Assembly (NCBI GenBank): GCA_947625225.1
Contig: CANQNQ010000001.1
Span: 161,900 to 225,899, forward strand
Length of the DNA: 64,000 bases
Reading direction: 5' to 3'
Source of the DNA: an uncultured Clostridia bacterium
Lineage (GTDB): Bacteria > Bacillota > Clostridia > Christensenellales > CAG-917
In this document: positions 20,707 through 30,515 of the stretch, in pieces
Layout of the letters: the number at the start of each line of letters is the position of its first letter
How positions within the stretch are numbered: position 1 is the stretch's first letter
Made by a program: the position numbers and the translations under genes
The notes under the pieces: generated by a model
Seen by the model: the letters and a program-made list of their open reading frames with translations, nothing else
What the model was told of the DNA's origin: nothing
The model's database searches: none

Positions 20707-21752
20707 CACTCAAAATCCCTCAGCTTCTTTATGCGGTTGGGATGGCGCAGCTTTCTGAGCGCCTTTGCCTCTATCTGACGTATGCGCTCACGCGTGACGT
20801 TGAACTCCTTGCCCACTTCCTCCAGCGTGCGGGGGTGGCTGTCGTCAAGGCCGTACCTCAAGCGCAACACCTTCTCCTCGCGGGGAGTGAGCGTGTTGAG
20901 CACCTGTATGAGCTGTTCCTTGAGCATATTGCCCTCTGTGACGTCGATTGGCGACTGCGCGGTGTTGTCCTCTATGAAATCGCCGAGATGACTGTCCTCC
21001 TCCTCGCCGATGGGCGTCTCAAGCGACACGGGATCCTGCGCTATCTTTTGTATCTCGCGCACGCGCTCCTCTGAGCAGCCCAAATATTGAGCGATCTCCT
21101 CGGGCGAGGGCTCTCTGCCCAGCTGTTGCAACAGATGACGCGTCGCGCGCACCTGTTTGTTGATGGTCTCCACCATATGCACGGGGATACGTATTGTCCT
21201 CGCCTGGTCGGCGATGGCGCGGGTGATCGCCTGCCTTATCCACCAGGTGGCGTAAGTGGAAAACTTGAAGCCCTTGGTGTAATCAAACTTCTCCACCGCT
21301 TTCATCAGTCCCAGATTGCCCTCCTGAATGAGGTCGAGGAACTGCATGCCTCGTCCCACATAGCGCTTGGCGATGGACACAACAAGCCTCAGGTTCGCCT
21401 CGCTGAGGATGTCCTTTGCGGCCTCGTCGCCCTCCTCCATGCGCTTTGCCAGCTCTATCTCCTGGTCGGCGCTCAAAAGCGGCACTTTGCCGATCTCCTT
21501 GAGATAGATCTTTACGGAGTCGTCGGCGGTGGTGTCTATCATCTTGTCAAGATCGGACACGTCCTCTTCGGGCGCCTCCTCCACGGCGATATTGTTGGCT
21601 TTGAGCGCCTCGAACACGACTTCCATATCCTCGGCGGTCGCCTCGAGATGCTCGAGTCTTGCCATTATATCCTCTTCGGATACGGAGCCTTTCTCCTTGC
21701 TTTGAGCGATGATCTTGTCAATTTCCTGTTTGAGCAACTGTTCTCTGTCCAT
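20706..21752 (-). CDS. rpoD: Primary RNA polymerase sigma factor (RpoD/SigA)
   Basis: A 348-residue group 1 sigma-70 factor. Regions in order: acidic 1.1-like N-terminus (~1-80), region 1.2 ([16 protein letters not shown]), region 2 with [19 protein letters not shown], region 3 and region 4 with the helix-turn-helix [20 protein letters not shown]. The ORF track starts with GTG 21770, overlapping the dnaG stop, but ATG 21752 has a perfect AGGAGG site 5 nt upstream, so I prefer it. This is the vegetative sigma factor and should read the TTGACA/TATAAT promoters listed here. Confidence 0.97.
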   Translation of the reverse strand: MDREQLLKQEIDKIIAQSKEKGSVSEEDIMARLEHLEATAEDMEVVFEALKANNIAVEEAPEEDVSDLDKMIDTTADDSVKIYLKEIGKVPLLSADQEIELAKRMEEGDEAAKDILSEANLRLVVSIAKRYVGRGMQFLDLIQEGNLGLMKAVEKFDYTKGFKFSTYATWWIRQAITRAIADQARTIRIPVHMVETINKQVRATRHLLQQLGREPSPEEIAQYLGCSEERVREIQKIAQDPVSLETPIGEEEDSHLGDFIEDNTAQSPIDVTEGNMLKEQLIQVLNTLTPREEKVLRLRYGLDDSHPRTLEEVGKEFNVTRERIRQIEAKALRKLRHPNRIKKLRDFE

Positions 21753-21766
21753 AAGTTCCTCCTGCG

Positions 21767-23569
21767 TCACATTTTTTCGCCAATAACTTTGGCTTTAAGT
21801 TTTTTTTGCAGCGTGGCTATCTGTTCGACCAATGCGCGGCGCTCAGAGGCGTCCGCCGTTTTGCCGTACTGCTGTTTTATGCTGTCCAGCTGCGCCGAAA
21901 TATAGTTGTCCGCGAGGCTGAAAACGCAATCGTTGTAATATTTTTCCTCCCTGTCGAGGTCCGCAAAGCGCATATTTACGTCCATCAGTTTGCCTATCTC
22001 CTCGTCGTCATCGTCGGAGAGGTAGTTGTACATGTTTGACACGCTGAACTCCGACGGAGGCATTTTTCCTGCTATATCGAATATCTGCCTGTGGACGTCG
22101 CACACAAGCCAATCCTTTTTGAGCGCGGACAGATCAACATACGGCGCGTTTTCCATTATCCTGCTCACGACAAAGCGGGAGGCGCGCATCAGCGCGGAGC
22201 CCTTGTCGCCGACTGCGGGCGCAGATCCTGAGGCTTGCTTGTCCCTCCCTTGCGCTTTTTTGACCGCTCCGTCCGCCGCCCTCCTGAGGACGGTGTCTAT
22301 GGAAATGTTGCCGTCTTTTGCCACGATCGCCGCATAAACCTCGCGTTGCGCTGCGTCATCTATGCTTTTGAGCACATTGACCGCGGGGACAAGGTATCTC
22401 GCCCTGCCGTCAGAGGTGTTGAGATCGTAGGCGTCGCGGCACAGTTTCAGCTTGTAATCTATGACAGGCAACGCCTCGTCCAGCTTTTTGAGAAAGCCTT
22501 CCTTGCCGCTTGCGCGCGCGGTCTCGTCGGGGTCGAAGCCGTCGTCGAGGCATACCACTTTTACGTTGAGTCCCGCCGCCAGCAGAGGGTCTACGTTCTT
22601 TACGGTCGCCTTTCTGCCCGCGGAGTCGCCGTCGTAGCAGACGTAGATGTCCTGCGTCATGCGCCTCAGCTCCCTCGCCTGCCCGTCCGTAAGCGCGGTG
22701 CCCATACAGGCTACGGCGTTGTTTATGCCGTGCGCGCCCAGAGAGATGACGTCCATATACCCCTCGACGAGTATGAGCGCGCTGTAGCTGCCGCCGTTCT
22801 TTTTGTCCGCCTTGATGCGGTTGATGCCGTATATGGTGCGCCCCTTGTCAAACAGCGTGGTGTTGGTGGAGTTTTTGTACTTGGCGACGTCCTGCTCGCC
22901 GTGATATATCCTGCCGCCGAACGCGATGACCTCGTTCATGCTGTTGATGATGGGCACGATTATGCGATTTGCAAACGCGTCGGAGGGATGGTTTACGCTG
23001 CTTATAAGGCCGCACTCCGCAAGGTCCGCAAGCGAATGCCCCTTAAGCCTCAGATAGTCCGGCAAGCCGTCATAGCCCATGGACAAGCCCAACCCGTAGC
23101 GCTTGGATATCTCGTCGTCGACGCCTCTGCCCGCCAGATACGCCCGCGCGTCCTTGCCCTTGACCTCGTCGAGGAGGTTGTTGCGGTAGTAGCGCGCCGC
23201 CTCTCGCATGATCTGCTTGAGGACGTCCTTGTGCTCCTTTTTTTGCTCGTAGTGGGCGTCCAGCTTGAACTCGGGCATGGGGATGCCCACCTTTTCGGAG
23301 AGGTACTTCACGGCGTCGATAAAGCTCATGGATTCTATCTCCATGATAAACTTCACCACATCGCCGCTTGCCCCGCAGCCGAAGCAGTGGTAGTAGCCCG
23401 ATTGCTGGTTTACGCAGAAAGACGGGGTCTTTTCGTTGTGGAAAGGACAGCAACCGAAATAGCGCCCGCCCTTTTTTTGCAACGGGACGTACTGCGATAT
23501 CGTCTGCACGATGTCGCACTTGTACTTCAGCTCTTCCATAAATTCGGGAGTTATCCCTTGTCTGTCCAT
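21767..23569 (-). CDS. dnaG: DNA primase
   Basis: A 600-residue primase that makes RNA primers at the replication fork. It has the N-terminal CHC2 zinc finger ([14 protein letters not shown] with HCFGCG, ~40-65), the RNA polymerase core with a TOPRIM fold ([10 protein letters not shown] Glu and CYDGDSAG Asp pair, ~265-315) and a C-terminal helicase-binding region (~430-600). Length is usual for the family. It is first in the cluster with rpoD and trmK; the macromolecular-synthesis operon here lacks rpsU in front. A CGGAG site precedes the ATG. Confidence 0.97.
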   Translation of the reverse strand: MDRQGITPEFMEELKYKCDIVQTISQYVPLQKKGGRYFGCCPFHNEKTPSFCVNQQSGYYHCFGCGASGDVVKFIMEIESMSFIDAVKYLSEKVGIPMPEFKLDAHYEQKKEHKDVLKQIMREAARYYRNNLLDEVKGKDARAYLAGRGVDDEISKRYGLGLSMGYDGLPDYLRLKGHSLADLAECGLISSVNHPSDAFANRIIVPIINSMNEVIAFGGRIYHGEQDVAKYKNSTNTTLFDKGRTIYGINRIKADKKNGGSYSALILVEGYMDVISLGAHGINNAVACMGTALTDGQARELRRMTQDIYVCYDGDSAGRKATVKNVDPLLAAGLNVKVVCLDDGFDPDETARASGKEGFLKKLDEALPVIDYKLKLCRDAYDLNTSDGRARYLVPAVNVLKSIDDAAQREVYAAIVAKDGNISIDTVLRRAADGAVKKAQGRDKQASGSAPAVGDKGSALMRASRFVVSRIMENAPYVDLSALKKDWLVCDVHRQIFDIAGKMPPSEFSVSNMYNYLSDDDDEEIGKLMDVNMRFADLDREEKYYNDCVFSLADNYISAQLDSIKQQYGKTADASERRALVEQIATLQKKLKAKVIGEKM

Positions 23570-23609
23570 AAAAACTCCGAAAAATTCGCCTGATTTGTAT
23601 AGACCTTGT

Positions 23610-23639
23610 TTTATACCCTTACATATTTATATACGTAAA
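23610..23639 (-). promoter_or_regulatory. Possible promoter of dnaG-rpoD operon
   Basis: TTTACG, 18 bp, TATAAA on the minus strand, about 40 bp before the dnaG ATG. A second -10-like TATACA lies nearby, so the start site is uncertain. Confidence 0.4.
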
Positions 23640-23718
23640 AAAATCCCGAAATCCTAAAAATTTTTGCAAAAAAGTTAAAAAAATTTGTGAAACGCCCCGG
23701 TTTGGGCATTTTGCCGGC

Positions 23719-23747
23719 AAAAAAACAACCGACGCGAGGTCGGCTGT
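23719..23747 (-). terminator. Terminator of guaA
   Basis: On the minus strand ACAGCCGAC pairs with GTCGGTTGT (one G-U) around a CTCGC loop, followed by seven T residues, just past the guaA stop. Confidence 0.85.
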
Positions 23748-23758
23748 CGATGTGCTTA

Positions 23759-25291
23759 TCACTCCCACTCTATGGTCGCGGGCGGCTTGCCCGTCACGTC
23801 GTAGACCACGCGGGACACTCCCTTGACCTCGTTGACTATGCGCGAGGAGACCACGTCCAGCACGGAGTACGGTATGTGCGCGTACTCGCAGGTCATGAAG
23901 TCCGACGTGATGACGGCGCGCAAGCCCAGCACGTAGTTGTACGTGCGCCCGTCTCCCATCACGCCCACGGTGCGCATGTCGGTAAGCACGGCAAAATATT
24001 GGTCGTAATGCAAGCCCGCTTTTTCCAGCTCGCAGCGGTATATCCAATCCGCCTCCCTCAAAATGTCCAGCCTCTCGCGCGTGATCTCGCCTATGCAGCG
24101 CACCGCAAGACCCGGACCGGGGAAGGGTTGGCGGGACACCAGCTTCTCGTCAAGCCCCAGCTTCCTGCCCAACGCGCGCACTTCGTCCTTAAAGAGGGAG
24201 CGCAGCGGCTCCACAATGCCTATAAACTTGGTGTCCTTGGGCAGCCCGCCAACGTTGTGGTGGGATTTGATGACTGCGCCCGTGGTAAGTCCGCTTTCAA
24301 CGACGTCGGGATATATGGTGCCCTGCGCAAGAAAGCTGCCCTCGAATTTGGCGCTCTCCTGCTCGAACACTCTGACGAATTCCTCGCCTATTATCTTGCG
24401 CTTTCTTTCCGGCTCCGTGACGCCCTGAAGCTTGCTCAAAAACCGCTCGGACGCGTCCACGCGCACAAAGTTGAGGGATTTGCCGCTGAACGCCTGCTCT
24501 ATCTCGTCCCCCTCGTTTTTGCGCATCATGCCGTGGTCCACAAATATACAGGTGAGCTGATTGGGGATCGCCTTTTCAAGTATGGCGGCGCAGACGGAGC
24601 TGTCCACCCCTCCGCTGAGCCCCAATACGACCTGTTTGTCGCCGACCTGCTCGCGTATGCGCGCCACTTCGCGCTCGATGAAATCGTCGATGTTGTAGTC
24701 ACCCTTTGCCTTGCACACCTCGTAAAGGAAGTTGTGCAGCAGCTTTGTGCCCTCGCGCGTGCGCTCCACCTCGGGATGGAATTGCACCGCGTACAGTCCC
24801 TTTTGCTCGTCGCACATTGCCGCGATGGGACAATCCGCCGTGTGCGCCACCGCTCTGAAGCCTTGAGGCATGCGCGCGACGTAGTCGGTGTGGCTCATCA
24901 GCGTGACGGTGTTGAGTTCAAGGTCCTTGAACAGCGCGCAGGAGGGGTCGTCGTATACGGCGTCAATGGTGCCGTACTCGCTCACGCCGCACGCCTTCAC
25001 CTCTCCGCCGAGGGTGTACGCCATCAACTGCATGCCGTAGCAAATGCCCAGTATGGGGATGCCCAGCTCGAACAGTTCCCGTACGGTGTGCGGCGAACTT
25101 GCGTCGTACACGCTGTGCGGCCCGCCCGTGAGGATCATGCCTATGGGCGCTATCTCCTTAAGCCTCTCTATGGGCGTGCTGCCCGCAAGTATCTGCGAAT
25201 GCACTCCGCACTCCCTGACTCTGCGGGCGATAAGCTCCTTATACTGTCCGCCAAAGTCCAGCACTACCACAGTCTGATTTGCGTTTTTCAT
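23759..25291 (-). CDS. guaA: GMP synthase (glutamine-hydrolysing)
   Basis: A 510-residue enzyme converting XMP, ATP and glutamine to GMP. The N-terminal class I glutamine amidotransferase has the nucleophile Cys in GICYGMQLM and the His/Glu pair in FHPEVERT; the ATP-pyrophosphatase domain begins with [12 protein letters not shown]; the C-terminal dimerisation domain ends in PPATIEWE, the conserved GMP synthase terminus. I use ATG 25291, preceded by AAGGGG, rather than the ORF-track start seven codons earlier. It lies 51 bp after purA, giving a purB-purA-guaA set that serves both branches from IMP. Confidence 0.97.
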   Translation of the reverse strand: MKNANQTVVVLDFGGQYKELIARRVRECGVHSQILAGSTPIERLKEIAPIGMILTGGPHSVYDASSPHTVRELFELGIPILGICYGMQLMAYTLGGEVKACGVSEYGTIDAVYDDPSCALFKDLELNTVTLMSHTDYVARMPQGFRAVAHTADCPIAAMCDEQKGLYAVQFHPEVERTREGTKLLHNFLYEVCKAKGDYNIDDFIEREVARIREQVGDKQVVLGLSGGVDSSVCAAILEKAIPNQLTCIFVDHGMMRKNEGDEIEQAFSGKSLNFVRVDASERFLSKLQGVTEPERKRKIIGEEFVRVFEQESAKFEGSFLAQGTIYPDVVESGLTTGAVIKSHHNVGGLPKDTKFIGIVEPLRSLFKDEVRALGRKLGLDEKLVSRQPFPGPGLAVRCIGEITRERLDILREADWIYRCELEKAGLHYDQYFAVLTDMRTVGVMGDGRTYNYVLGLRAVITSDFMTCEYAHIPYSVLDVVSSRIVNEVKGVSRVVYDVTGKPPATIEWE

Positions 25292-25342
25292 TATAAAAGC
25301 CCCTTTATGCAACCGTTTTTGCGCAGTAAAACGCGTTTTTGG

Positions 25343-26614
25343 TCATTTTATGATTATCGCGTCGCGCTCCGCGCCGACGGATATGTACTTTATTTTTGCG
25401 CCCACTGCGCGCTCGATGTACTCGATATATTTGCGCGCGTTTAGAGGCAACTCCTCGTATTTGCGGCATTCCGCGGTTGACGTTTTCCAGCCGTCGAGGT
25501 ACTCTATCACGGGCTTTGCCGCGTTGAGCGCTTCGCCGGAGGGAAAGTCCGTCACCCTGACGCCGTTTACGTCGTACGCCACGCACACGGGTATTTTGTC
25601 CATATTGTCCAATATGTCCAGCTTGGTCAGCGCGATCTCGTCCGCCGCCTGCACCATGCAGCCGTAGCGGGACGCGACCACGTCGAAGCCGCCCACTCTG
25701 CGGGGACGCCCCGTTGCCGCGCCGTATTCGCCGCCCGCCTTGCGCAGGTTTTCCGCCTCGTCGCCGAACATCTCCGCCGTAAAGGGGCCCTCGCCCACGC
25801 AGGTGGAGTACGCCTTCATCACGCCGATCGCCACGTCCACCTTGCGGTTGGGCACGCCCGCGCCCACGGGTCCGTATGCGGTGATGGTGGATGAGGACGT
25901 GGTGTAGGGATATATGCCGTAGTCAATGTCTCTAAGCGCGCCCAGTTGCGCCTCCAGCATGACGCGCTTGCCCTCGTCGAGGGCGCGGTTGAGGTACACG
26001 CTGACGTCGCAGATGTAATCCTTAAGCGGCGCGCCGTAACGCTCGAACCACTCCAACATGCCGTCCACCGTGTACGCCTCGCCGCCGTACGCGTTGGCGA
26101 TGGTCAGATTTTTCCACTCCACGATGGTCTCCAGCCTGCTGCGCAGGTATTCGGGATGCAGCAGATCGCCCATGCGGATGGCCTTCTTCATATATTTGTC
26201 CGCGTATATGGGGGAGATGCCGCGACGCGTGGAGCCAAACTTCCTTGCGCCTAGCCTGTCCTCCTCAAGGCAGTCCTGCATGACGTCGAAGGGACAGCAC
26301 ACCACCGCCTTGTCGCTTATCTTGAGGTTGGCGGGCGAGATGCTTATGCCGCCCTCCCTCAGCCTTGCGATCTCCTTTGAGAGGTGCTCGATGTCGATGA
26401 CCATACCCACGCCCATCACGTTGACCTTGTCCTCGCGCAATATGGCGGAAGGCAGCAGATTGAGCACAAACTTGCCCTTGTCGTTGATGACGGTATGTCC
26501 GGCGTTGTTGCCGCCCTGATAGCGCACCACTATGTCCTGCGACTGAGCCAACAAGTCCACCATGCGGCCCTTGCCCTCGTCGCCCCAGTTGATACCCACA
26601 ATTGATGTAAGCAT
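25343..26614 (-). CDS. purA: Adenylosuccinate synthetase
   Basis: A 423-residue GTP-dependent enzyme joining IMP and aspartate to form adenylosuccinate. The P-loop-like start is GINWGDEGKGRMVD (usually QWGDEGKGK), followed by RYQGGNNAGHTV, GSTRRGISPIY, and ATGRPRRVGGFD near 300. Length is normal. It sits between purB and guaA. The 97-bp gap to purB contains a perfect 8-bp stem (AACGCGGA/TCCGCGTT, 26639-26659) without a T-run; it is not a standard terminator. The ATG follows AGAGGT. Confidence 0.96.
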   Translation of the reverse strand: MLTSIVGINWGDEGKGRMVDLLAQSQDIVVRYQGGNNAGHTVINDKGKFVLNLLPSAILREDKVNVMGVGMVIDIEHLSKEIARLREGGISISPANLKISDKAVVCCPFDVMQDCLEEDRLGARKFGSTRRGISPIYADKYMKKAIRMGDLLHPEYLRSRLETIVEWKNLTIANAYGGEAYTVDGMLEWFERYGAPLKDYICDVSVYLNRALDEGKRVMLEAQLGALRDIDYGIYPYTTSSSTITAYGPVGAGVPNRKVDVAIGVMKAYSTCVGEGPFTAEMFGDEAENLRKAGGEYGAATGRPRRVGGFDVVASRYGCMVQAADEIALTKLDILDNMDKIPVCVAYDVNGVRVTDFPSGEALNAAKPVIEYLDGWKTSTAECRKYEELPLNARKYIEYIERAVGAKIKYISVGAERDAIIIK

Positions 26615-26711
26615 AATGTACCTCTTTGATTTTATGTCAACGCGGAGCTATTCCGCGTTTGCGCCTTTTTTGCAAAATACGATGTTTATGTACCTGTTTT
26701 GCATGGATAAA

Positions 26712-28142
26712 CTACACTTTTATCTCTTCTCTCGCTCCAATCTGCGCGCGGTTTGCCTCCACGACGGGGTCGACGTATTGCGAGATATATTCCTCCACCT
26801 GCTGCTCCGCCCTGCCCGTAAACGCCTTGACATCCAGCAGTTTTTTAAGCTCCGCCTCGCAAAGCCCGAACGCGGGATCGGCAAGTATGCGCGCCAAAAG
26901 GTCATTGTCGCCGCCCTCCTCCTTGACCACCTTTGCGGCGGCTACGGAATGACGGCGTATCGCCTCGTGCAGCGCCTGTCTGTCGCCGCCCTTTTCGCTT
27001 ACGCAGTACATAAGTATGTTCTCCGTCGCCATAAACGGAAGCTCCCGGTCGAGGTCGCGCGCAATTATCTTGGGATATATCTTGAGCCCCTCTATGACGT
27101 TGCGGTAAAGCGCGAGTATCGCGTCCACGGCGAGGAACGCCTCCGGTATGGATATGCGGCGATTGGCGCTGTCGTCCAGCGTCCTTTCAAACCACTGCGT
27201 AGCGGCGGTTATGGCGGGGTTGAGGGAGTCGCACATGACGTATCGCGCAAGCGAGGCTATGCGTTCGCTGCGCATGGGATTGCGCTTGTACGCCATCGCG
27301 GAGGAGCCTATCTGCCCGTCCTCGAAGGGTTCCTCCACCTCTTTGAGATTGGAGAGCAAGCGTATGTCGTTGGAAAATTTCGCCGCGCTCTGCGCAATGC
27401 CGCACAGCGCCGTCAGCACGTTGTAGTCCACCTTGCGAGAATAGGTCTGCCCGCTCACGGCGTAGGTGCCCTCAAAACCCATCTTCTCGGCGATGAGCGC
27501 GTCAAGTTGCTTCACCTTGTCGTGGTCGCCGCCAAACAGTTCCAGAAAACTTGCCGCGGTGCCCGTGGTCCCCTTGCAACCCAGAAGGCGGAGCCTGCCA
27601 AGCTCGAAGTCCAGCCTTTCGAGATCGAACATGAGGTCCTGCAGCCACAGCGTGGCGCGCTTGCCCACGGTTGTGGGCTGGGCGGGCTGGAAATGCGTGT
27701 ATGCCAACGTCGCCAATCCCTTGTGCTTCATCGCGAAGTCCCTCACTGCGGCAATGACCGCAATCAATTCTCCGCGCAGGATATATAGCCCCTCGCGCAT
27801 GCAGATGATGTCCGTGTTGTCGCCCACAAAACAGCTGGTGGCGCCAAGATGTATGATGGGCTTCGCCTTCGGGCAAGCCGCGCCGAAGGTGAGCACGTGC
27901 GCCATCACGTCGTGGCGTACCTCGCGCTCCTTGGCGGCAGCCATGGCGTAATCGATGTCGTCAAGATGCGCCTTCATCTCGGCGATCTGCTCGTCGGTGA
28001 TGGCGATCCCCAACTGCTTTTCCGCCTCGGCAAGCGCGACCCACAGCCTGCGCCAGGTGCCGAATTTGAAGTCCGCCGACCACACTTTTTTCATGCGCTC
28101 GGACGCGTAGCGTTCGCTGAGCGGCGAAACGTAGCTGTTCAT
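26712..28142 (-). CDS. purB: Adenylosuccinate lyase
   Basis: A 476-residue fumarase/aspartase-superfamily enzyme that acts twice in purine synthesis: SAICAR to AICAR, and adenylosuccinate to AMP. The superfamily signature GSSAMAYKRNPMRSE lies near residue 287; THFQPAQPTTVGKR and HLGATSCFVGDN carry the catalytic His regions. Its sequence type (about 475 residues) resembles the eukaryote-like PurB subgroup. It is preceded by GGAGGGG, a ~78-nt leader with a hairpin and T-run, and a near-perfect promoter, and leads the purB-purA-guaA group. Confidence 0.96.
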   Translation of the reverse strand: MNSYVSPLSERYASERMKKVWSADFKFGTWRRLWVALAEAEKQLGIAITDEQIAEMKAHLDDIDYAMAAAKEREVRHDVMAHVLTFGAACPKAKPIIHLGATSCFVGDNTDIICMREGLYILRGELIAVIAAVRDFAMKHKGLATLAYTHFQPAQPTTVGKRATLWLQDLMFDLERLDFELGRLRLLGCKGTTGTAASFLELFGGDHDKVKQLDALIAEKMGFEGTYAVSGQTYSRKVDYNVLTALCGIAQSAAKFSNDIRLLSNLKEVEEPFEDGQIGSSAMAYKRNPMRSERIASLARYVMCDSLNPAITAATQWFERTLDDSANRRISIPEAFLAVDAILALYRNVIEGLKIYPKIIARDLDRELPFMATENILMYCVSEKGGDRQALHEAIRRHSVAAAKVVKEEGGDNDLLARILADPAFGLCEAELKKLLDVKAFTGRAEQQVEEYISQYVDPVVEANRAQIGAREEIKV

Positions 28143-28153
28143 TTCCCCTCCGT

Positions 28154-28202
28154 AAAAAAGGTGTGCGATTTTATATTAGACCCGCTAAAAAAATGTACAC
28201 CT
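28154..28202 (-). promoter_or_regulatory. Terminator-like hairpin in purB leader, candidate attenuator
   Basis: On the minus strand AGGTGT pairs with ACACCT, with further ATTTT/AAAAT and TAG/CTA pairing inside around a CGGGT loop, and six T residues follow directly. It lies between the promoter and the purB ribosome binding site, where an intrinsic terminator would stop transcription before the gene. Confidence 0.45.
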
Positions 28203-28227
28203 CTTCCTTTATATTTAATACACTAAC

Positions 28228-28256
28228 AATATAGCACTTAAGGCATGCTTTGTCAA
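28228..28256 (-). promoter_or_regulatory. Sigma-A promoter of purB
   Basis: TTGACA, 17 bp, TATATT on the minus strand; leader about 78 nt. Confidence 0.8.
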
Positions 28257-28353
28257 ACCCAAAGCCCCTCGCGCGCCCCTAAATTTTGTAATATTTCAAA
28301 TAAAGCAGATTTCGCCCACGCGCGTCGCACGCAGGACGGGCGGACGTCTCGCC

Positions 28354-29124
28354 TCAGATATTTACGCCAAACAGCGGAAAAACGGTGAGGGCAACGCCCA
28401 ACGTAAGCGTATACGCGGCAAAGGGCAACAAGCTGCGCCCCTTGACCAATTTCAAAAACAGCGTCACCGCCGCCAGCCCCGATATAAACGCGCTTGACAT
28501 GCCCACCGCAAGCGGCAGGGCGCCCACAATGGGCGCCGCGCCCGTATAAAGCTCTGCTCCCTCTACTGCCGCGGAACCTATTATTATGGGTATGGACAGC
28601 AAAAACGAGAAGTCCGCCGCGTCCTGTTTGGGCACGCCGCAAAGGGTCATCGCGGATATTGTGGCGCCGCTTCTGGACACGCCGGGTAAAACCGATATAC
28701 CCTGAAAAACGCCTGTTAATATGCTTATTTTGGCAGTTAAAAACCTTGTTTTGTCGCTTTTGAGCTTTTCGGAAGCAAACAGCAGGCATGCCGTCAGCAC
28801 AAATCCGAAGCCCAACAACTTGCCCTCAAGCAGCTGAGGAAACGCGAATTTGAACACCGCCGCAATTGCCACTGTGGGGACGCACGCCAAGACGATATAC
28901 AGCGTGGTCTTTTGAAAGGGCCGCCTGACGAGCGCCCATATCCGCTTGCGCATGACGATGACGACGGCGGCGAGAGTGGCTACGTGCACAGCGATGTTGA
29001 ACGCCATGTCCGGCACCCCCACGCCCAACTTTTCAAGCAGCAGCAGATGTCCCGACGACGATATGGGCAAAAACTCGCCCAAGCCCTGCGCCAAGCCCAA
29101 TATCAATGCTTCCCACCAACTCAC
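28354..29124 (-). CDS. uppP: Undecaprenyl-diphosphatase (UppP/BacA family)
   Basis: A 256-residue integral membrane enzyme that dephosphorylates undecaprenyl pyrophosphate to recycle the lipid carrier of peptidoglycan; higher dosage gives bacitracin resistance. Motifs: GLGEFLPISSSGHL at residues ~15-28 (usually GLTEFLP) and PGVSRSGAT near 147. Seven to eight helices are predicted. The start is GTG at 29124, 9 nt after GGGAGGAG. It is divergent from ychF. Confidence 0.93.
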   Translation of the reverse strand: MSWWEALILGLAQGLGEFLPISSSGHLLLLEKLGVGVPDMAFNIAVHVATLAAVVIVMRKRIWALVRRPFQKTTLYIVLACVPTVAIAAVFKFAFPQLLEGKLLGFGFVLTACLLFASEKLKSDKTRFLTAKISILTGVFQGISVLPGVSRSGATISAMTLCGVPKQDAADFSFLLSIPIIIGSAAVEGAELYTGAAPIVGALPLAVGMSSAFISGLAAVTLFLKLVKGRSLLPFAAYTLTLGVALTVFPLFGVNI

Positions 29125-29163
29125 CTTGCGCTCTCCTCCCCCGCAAATTGCGCCTTTTTCCGC

Positions 29164-29192
29164 TTTACTAATGCGCCGATCGCGTTTATAAT
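29164..29192 (+). promoter_or_regulatory. Promoter of ychF
   Basis: TTTACT, 17 bp, TATAAT. The predicted start falls on or next to an ATG at 29200 that is in frame with ychF, 14 codons before the start I chose. Confidence 0.7.
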
Positions 29193-29241
29193 ATAGTGTA
29201 TGAAAGGACGGGGAGGGTTAGAAGCCTTCCTCAGGAGGACT

Positions 29242-30324
29242 ATGAAGCTTGGTGTTGTGGGACTTCCCAATGTAGGCAAAAGCACGCTGTTCAACGCGAT
29301 AACCAACGCGGGCGCGCAGGCGGCGAACTATCCGTTTTGCACCATCGAGCCCAACGTGGGCGTGGTGGCGGTGCCCGACGAGAGGCTGGACAAGCTGGCG
29401 GCGCTGTACGACAGCCGCAAGATCACCCCTACTTCGCTGGAATTTGTGGACATCGCGGGACTTGTGAAGGGCGCAAGCCGCGGCGAAGGACTGGGCAACA
29501 AATTTTTGTCGCACATACGCGAGGTGGACGCCATCGTGCACGTGGTGCGCTGTTTTGACGACTCCAACATAACGCACGTGGACGGCTCGGTCAACCCCGC
29601 CCGCGACGTGGAGACCATCAATTACGAGCTTATATTTGCCGACCTCGAAACGCTGGAACGCCGCATGGCGAAGGCGCTGAGTATGGCAAAGGCGGACAAA
29701 AAATATCAGGAGGACGTGACGCGCATCACCGCTATGCAGGCGTGGCTGGAGGGCGGCAAGCCCCTGCGCAACATGCCCATGGACGAGGACTTCAAACGCT
29801 TTGCGGACGAGCAATTTCTGCTGACGATGAAGCCCGTCATATTTGTCGCCAACACCGACGAGGACGGCATCCACGGCAACGCCTACAGCGCCGAAGTGGA
29901 GCGCATCGCGGCAAACGAGCACAGCGAGGCGATAGTGTTGTGCGCAAAGCTCGAAGAGGACCTCGCCGCCCTGTCGCAGGACGAACGCGAGATATTTATG
30001 AGCGAATACGGCCTTGAGGAGAGCGGATTGGACAGGCTGGTCAAGGCGTCCTACAAATTGCTGGGACTTATAAGCTACCTCACCGCGGGCGAAAAGGAGA
30101 CGCGCGCCTGGACGATAAAAGCGGGCACCAAGGCCCCGCAAGCCGCGGGCAAAATACACAGCGATTTCGAGAGAGGATTTATCCGCGCGGAGATAGTGGA
30201 CTACGCCACCCTGCTTGAGTGCGGCAGTTGGGCAAACGCCAAGGAAAAAGGCAAGATCCGCAGCGAAGGGAAGGACTACGTGATGCAGGAAAACGACGTG
30301 GTCCTATTCCGTATAAACGTATAA
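29242..30324 (+). CDS. ychF: Redox-regulated ATPase YchF (Obg-like)
   Basis: A 360-residue Obg-family P-loop protein that prefers ATP over GTP and binds ribosomes. G1 is GLPNVGKS, the metal loop DIAGLVKGASRGEGLGN matches the family, the altered G4 is in FVANTDED, and a C-terminal TGS domain ends in ENDVVLFRINV. I chose ATG 29242 because TCAGGAGG precedes it and the G domain starts at once (MKLGVVGLPN). The ORF track begins at ATG 29200, in frame, which lies at the predicted transcription start and would add 14 residues. Confidence 0.95.
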   Translation: MKLGVVGLPNVGKSTLFNAITNAGAQAANYPFCTIEPNVGVVAVPDERLDKLAALYDSRKITPTSLEFVDIAGLVKGASRGEGLGNKFLSHIREVDAIVHVVRCFDDSNITHVDGSVNPARDVETINYELIFADLETLERRMAKALSMAKADKKYQEDVTRITAMQAWLEGGKPLRNMPMDEDFKRFADEQFLLTMKPVIFVANTDEDGIHGNAYSAEVERIAANEHSEAIVLCAKLEEDLAALSQDEREIFMSEYGLEESGLDRLVKASYKLLGLISYLTAGEKETRAWTIKAGTKAPQAAGKIHSDFERGFIRAEIVDYATLLECGSWANAKEKGKIRSEGKDYVMQENDVVLFRINV

Positions 30325-30515
30325 TCCTTTGGGCTTATAAACGTCGCATCTCTTTGTAGCGCTTTCGTTTTTTCTCAGTCATGTACGCAACTTCAGTTGC
30401 ATATAAACTATGGCCTTTGACCGGACGCCAAAAGCCACAAACAACAATTTATCAATACAAATTGAAAGGTTAAAATATACATTATGTCGCCTGAGGCAAA
30501 ACGCCGCGGGCGATT

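Noticed and set aside
23687-25444. 585-codon plus-strand ORF opposite guaA
   Set aside because: Antisense frame; it crosses the guaA terminator and reaches into purA.
28143-28227. Purine (G-box) riboswitch before purB
   Set aside because: The leader is about 78 nt and the conserved aptamer core is absent.
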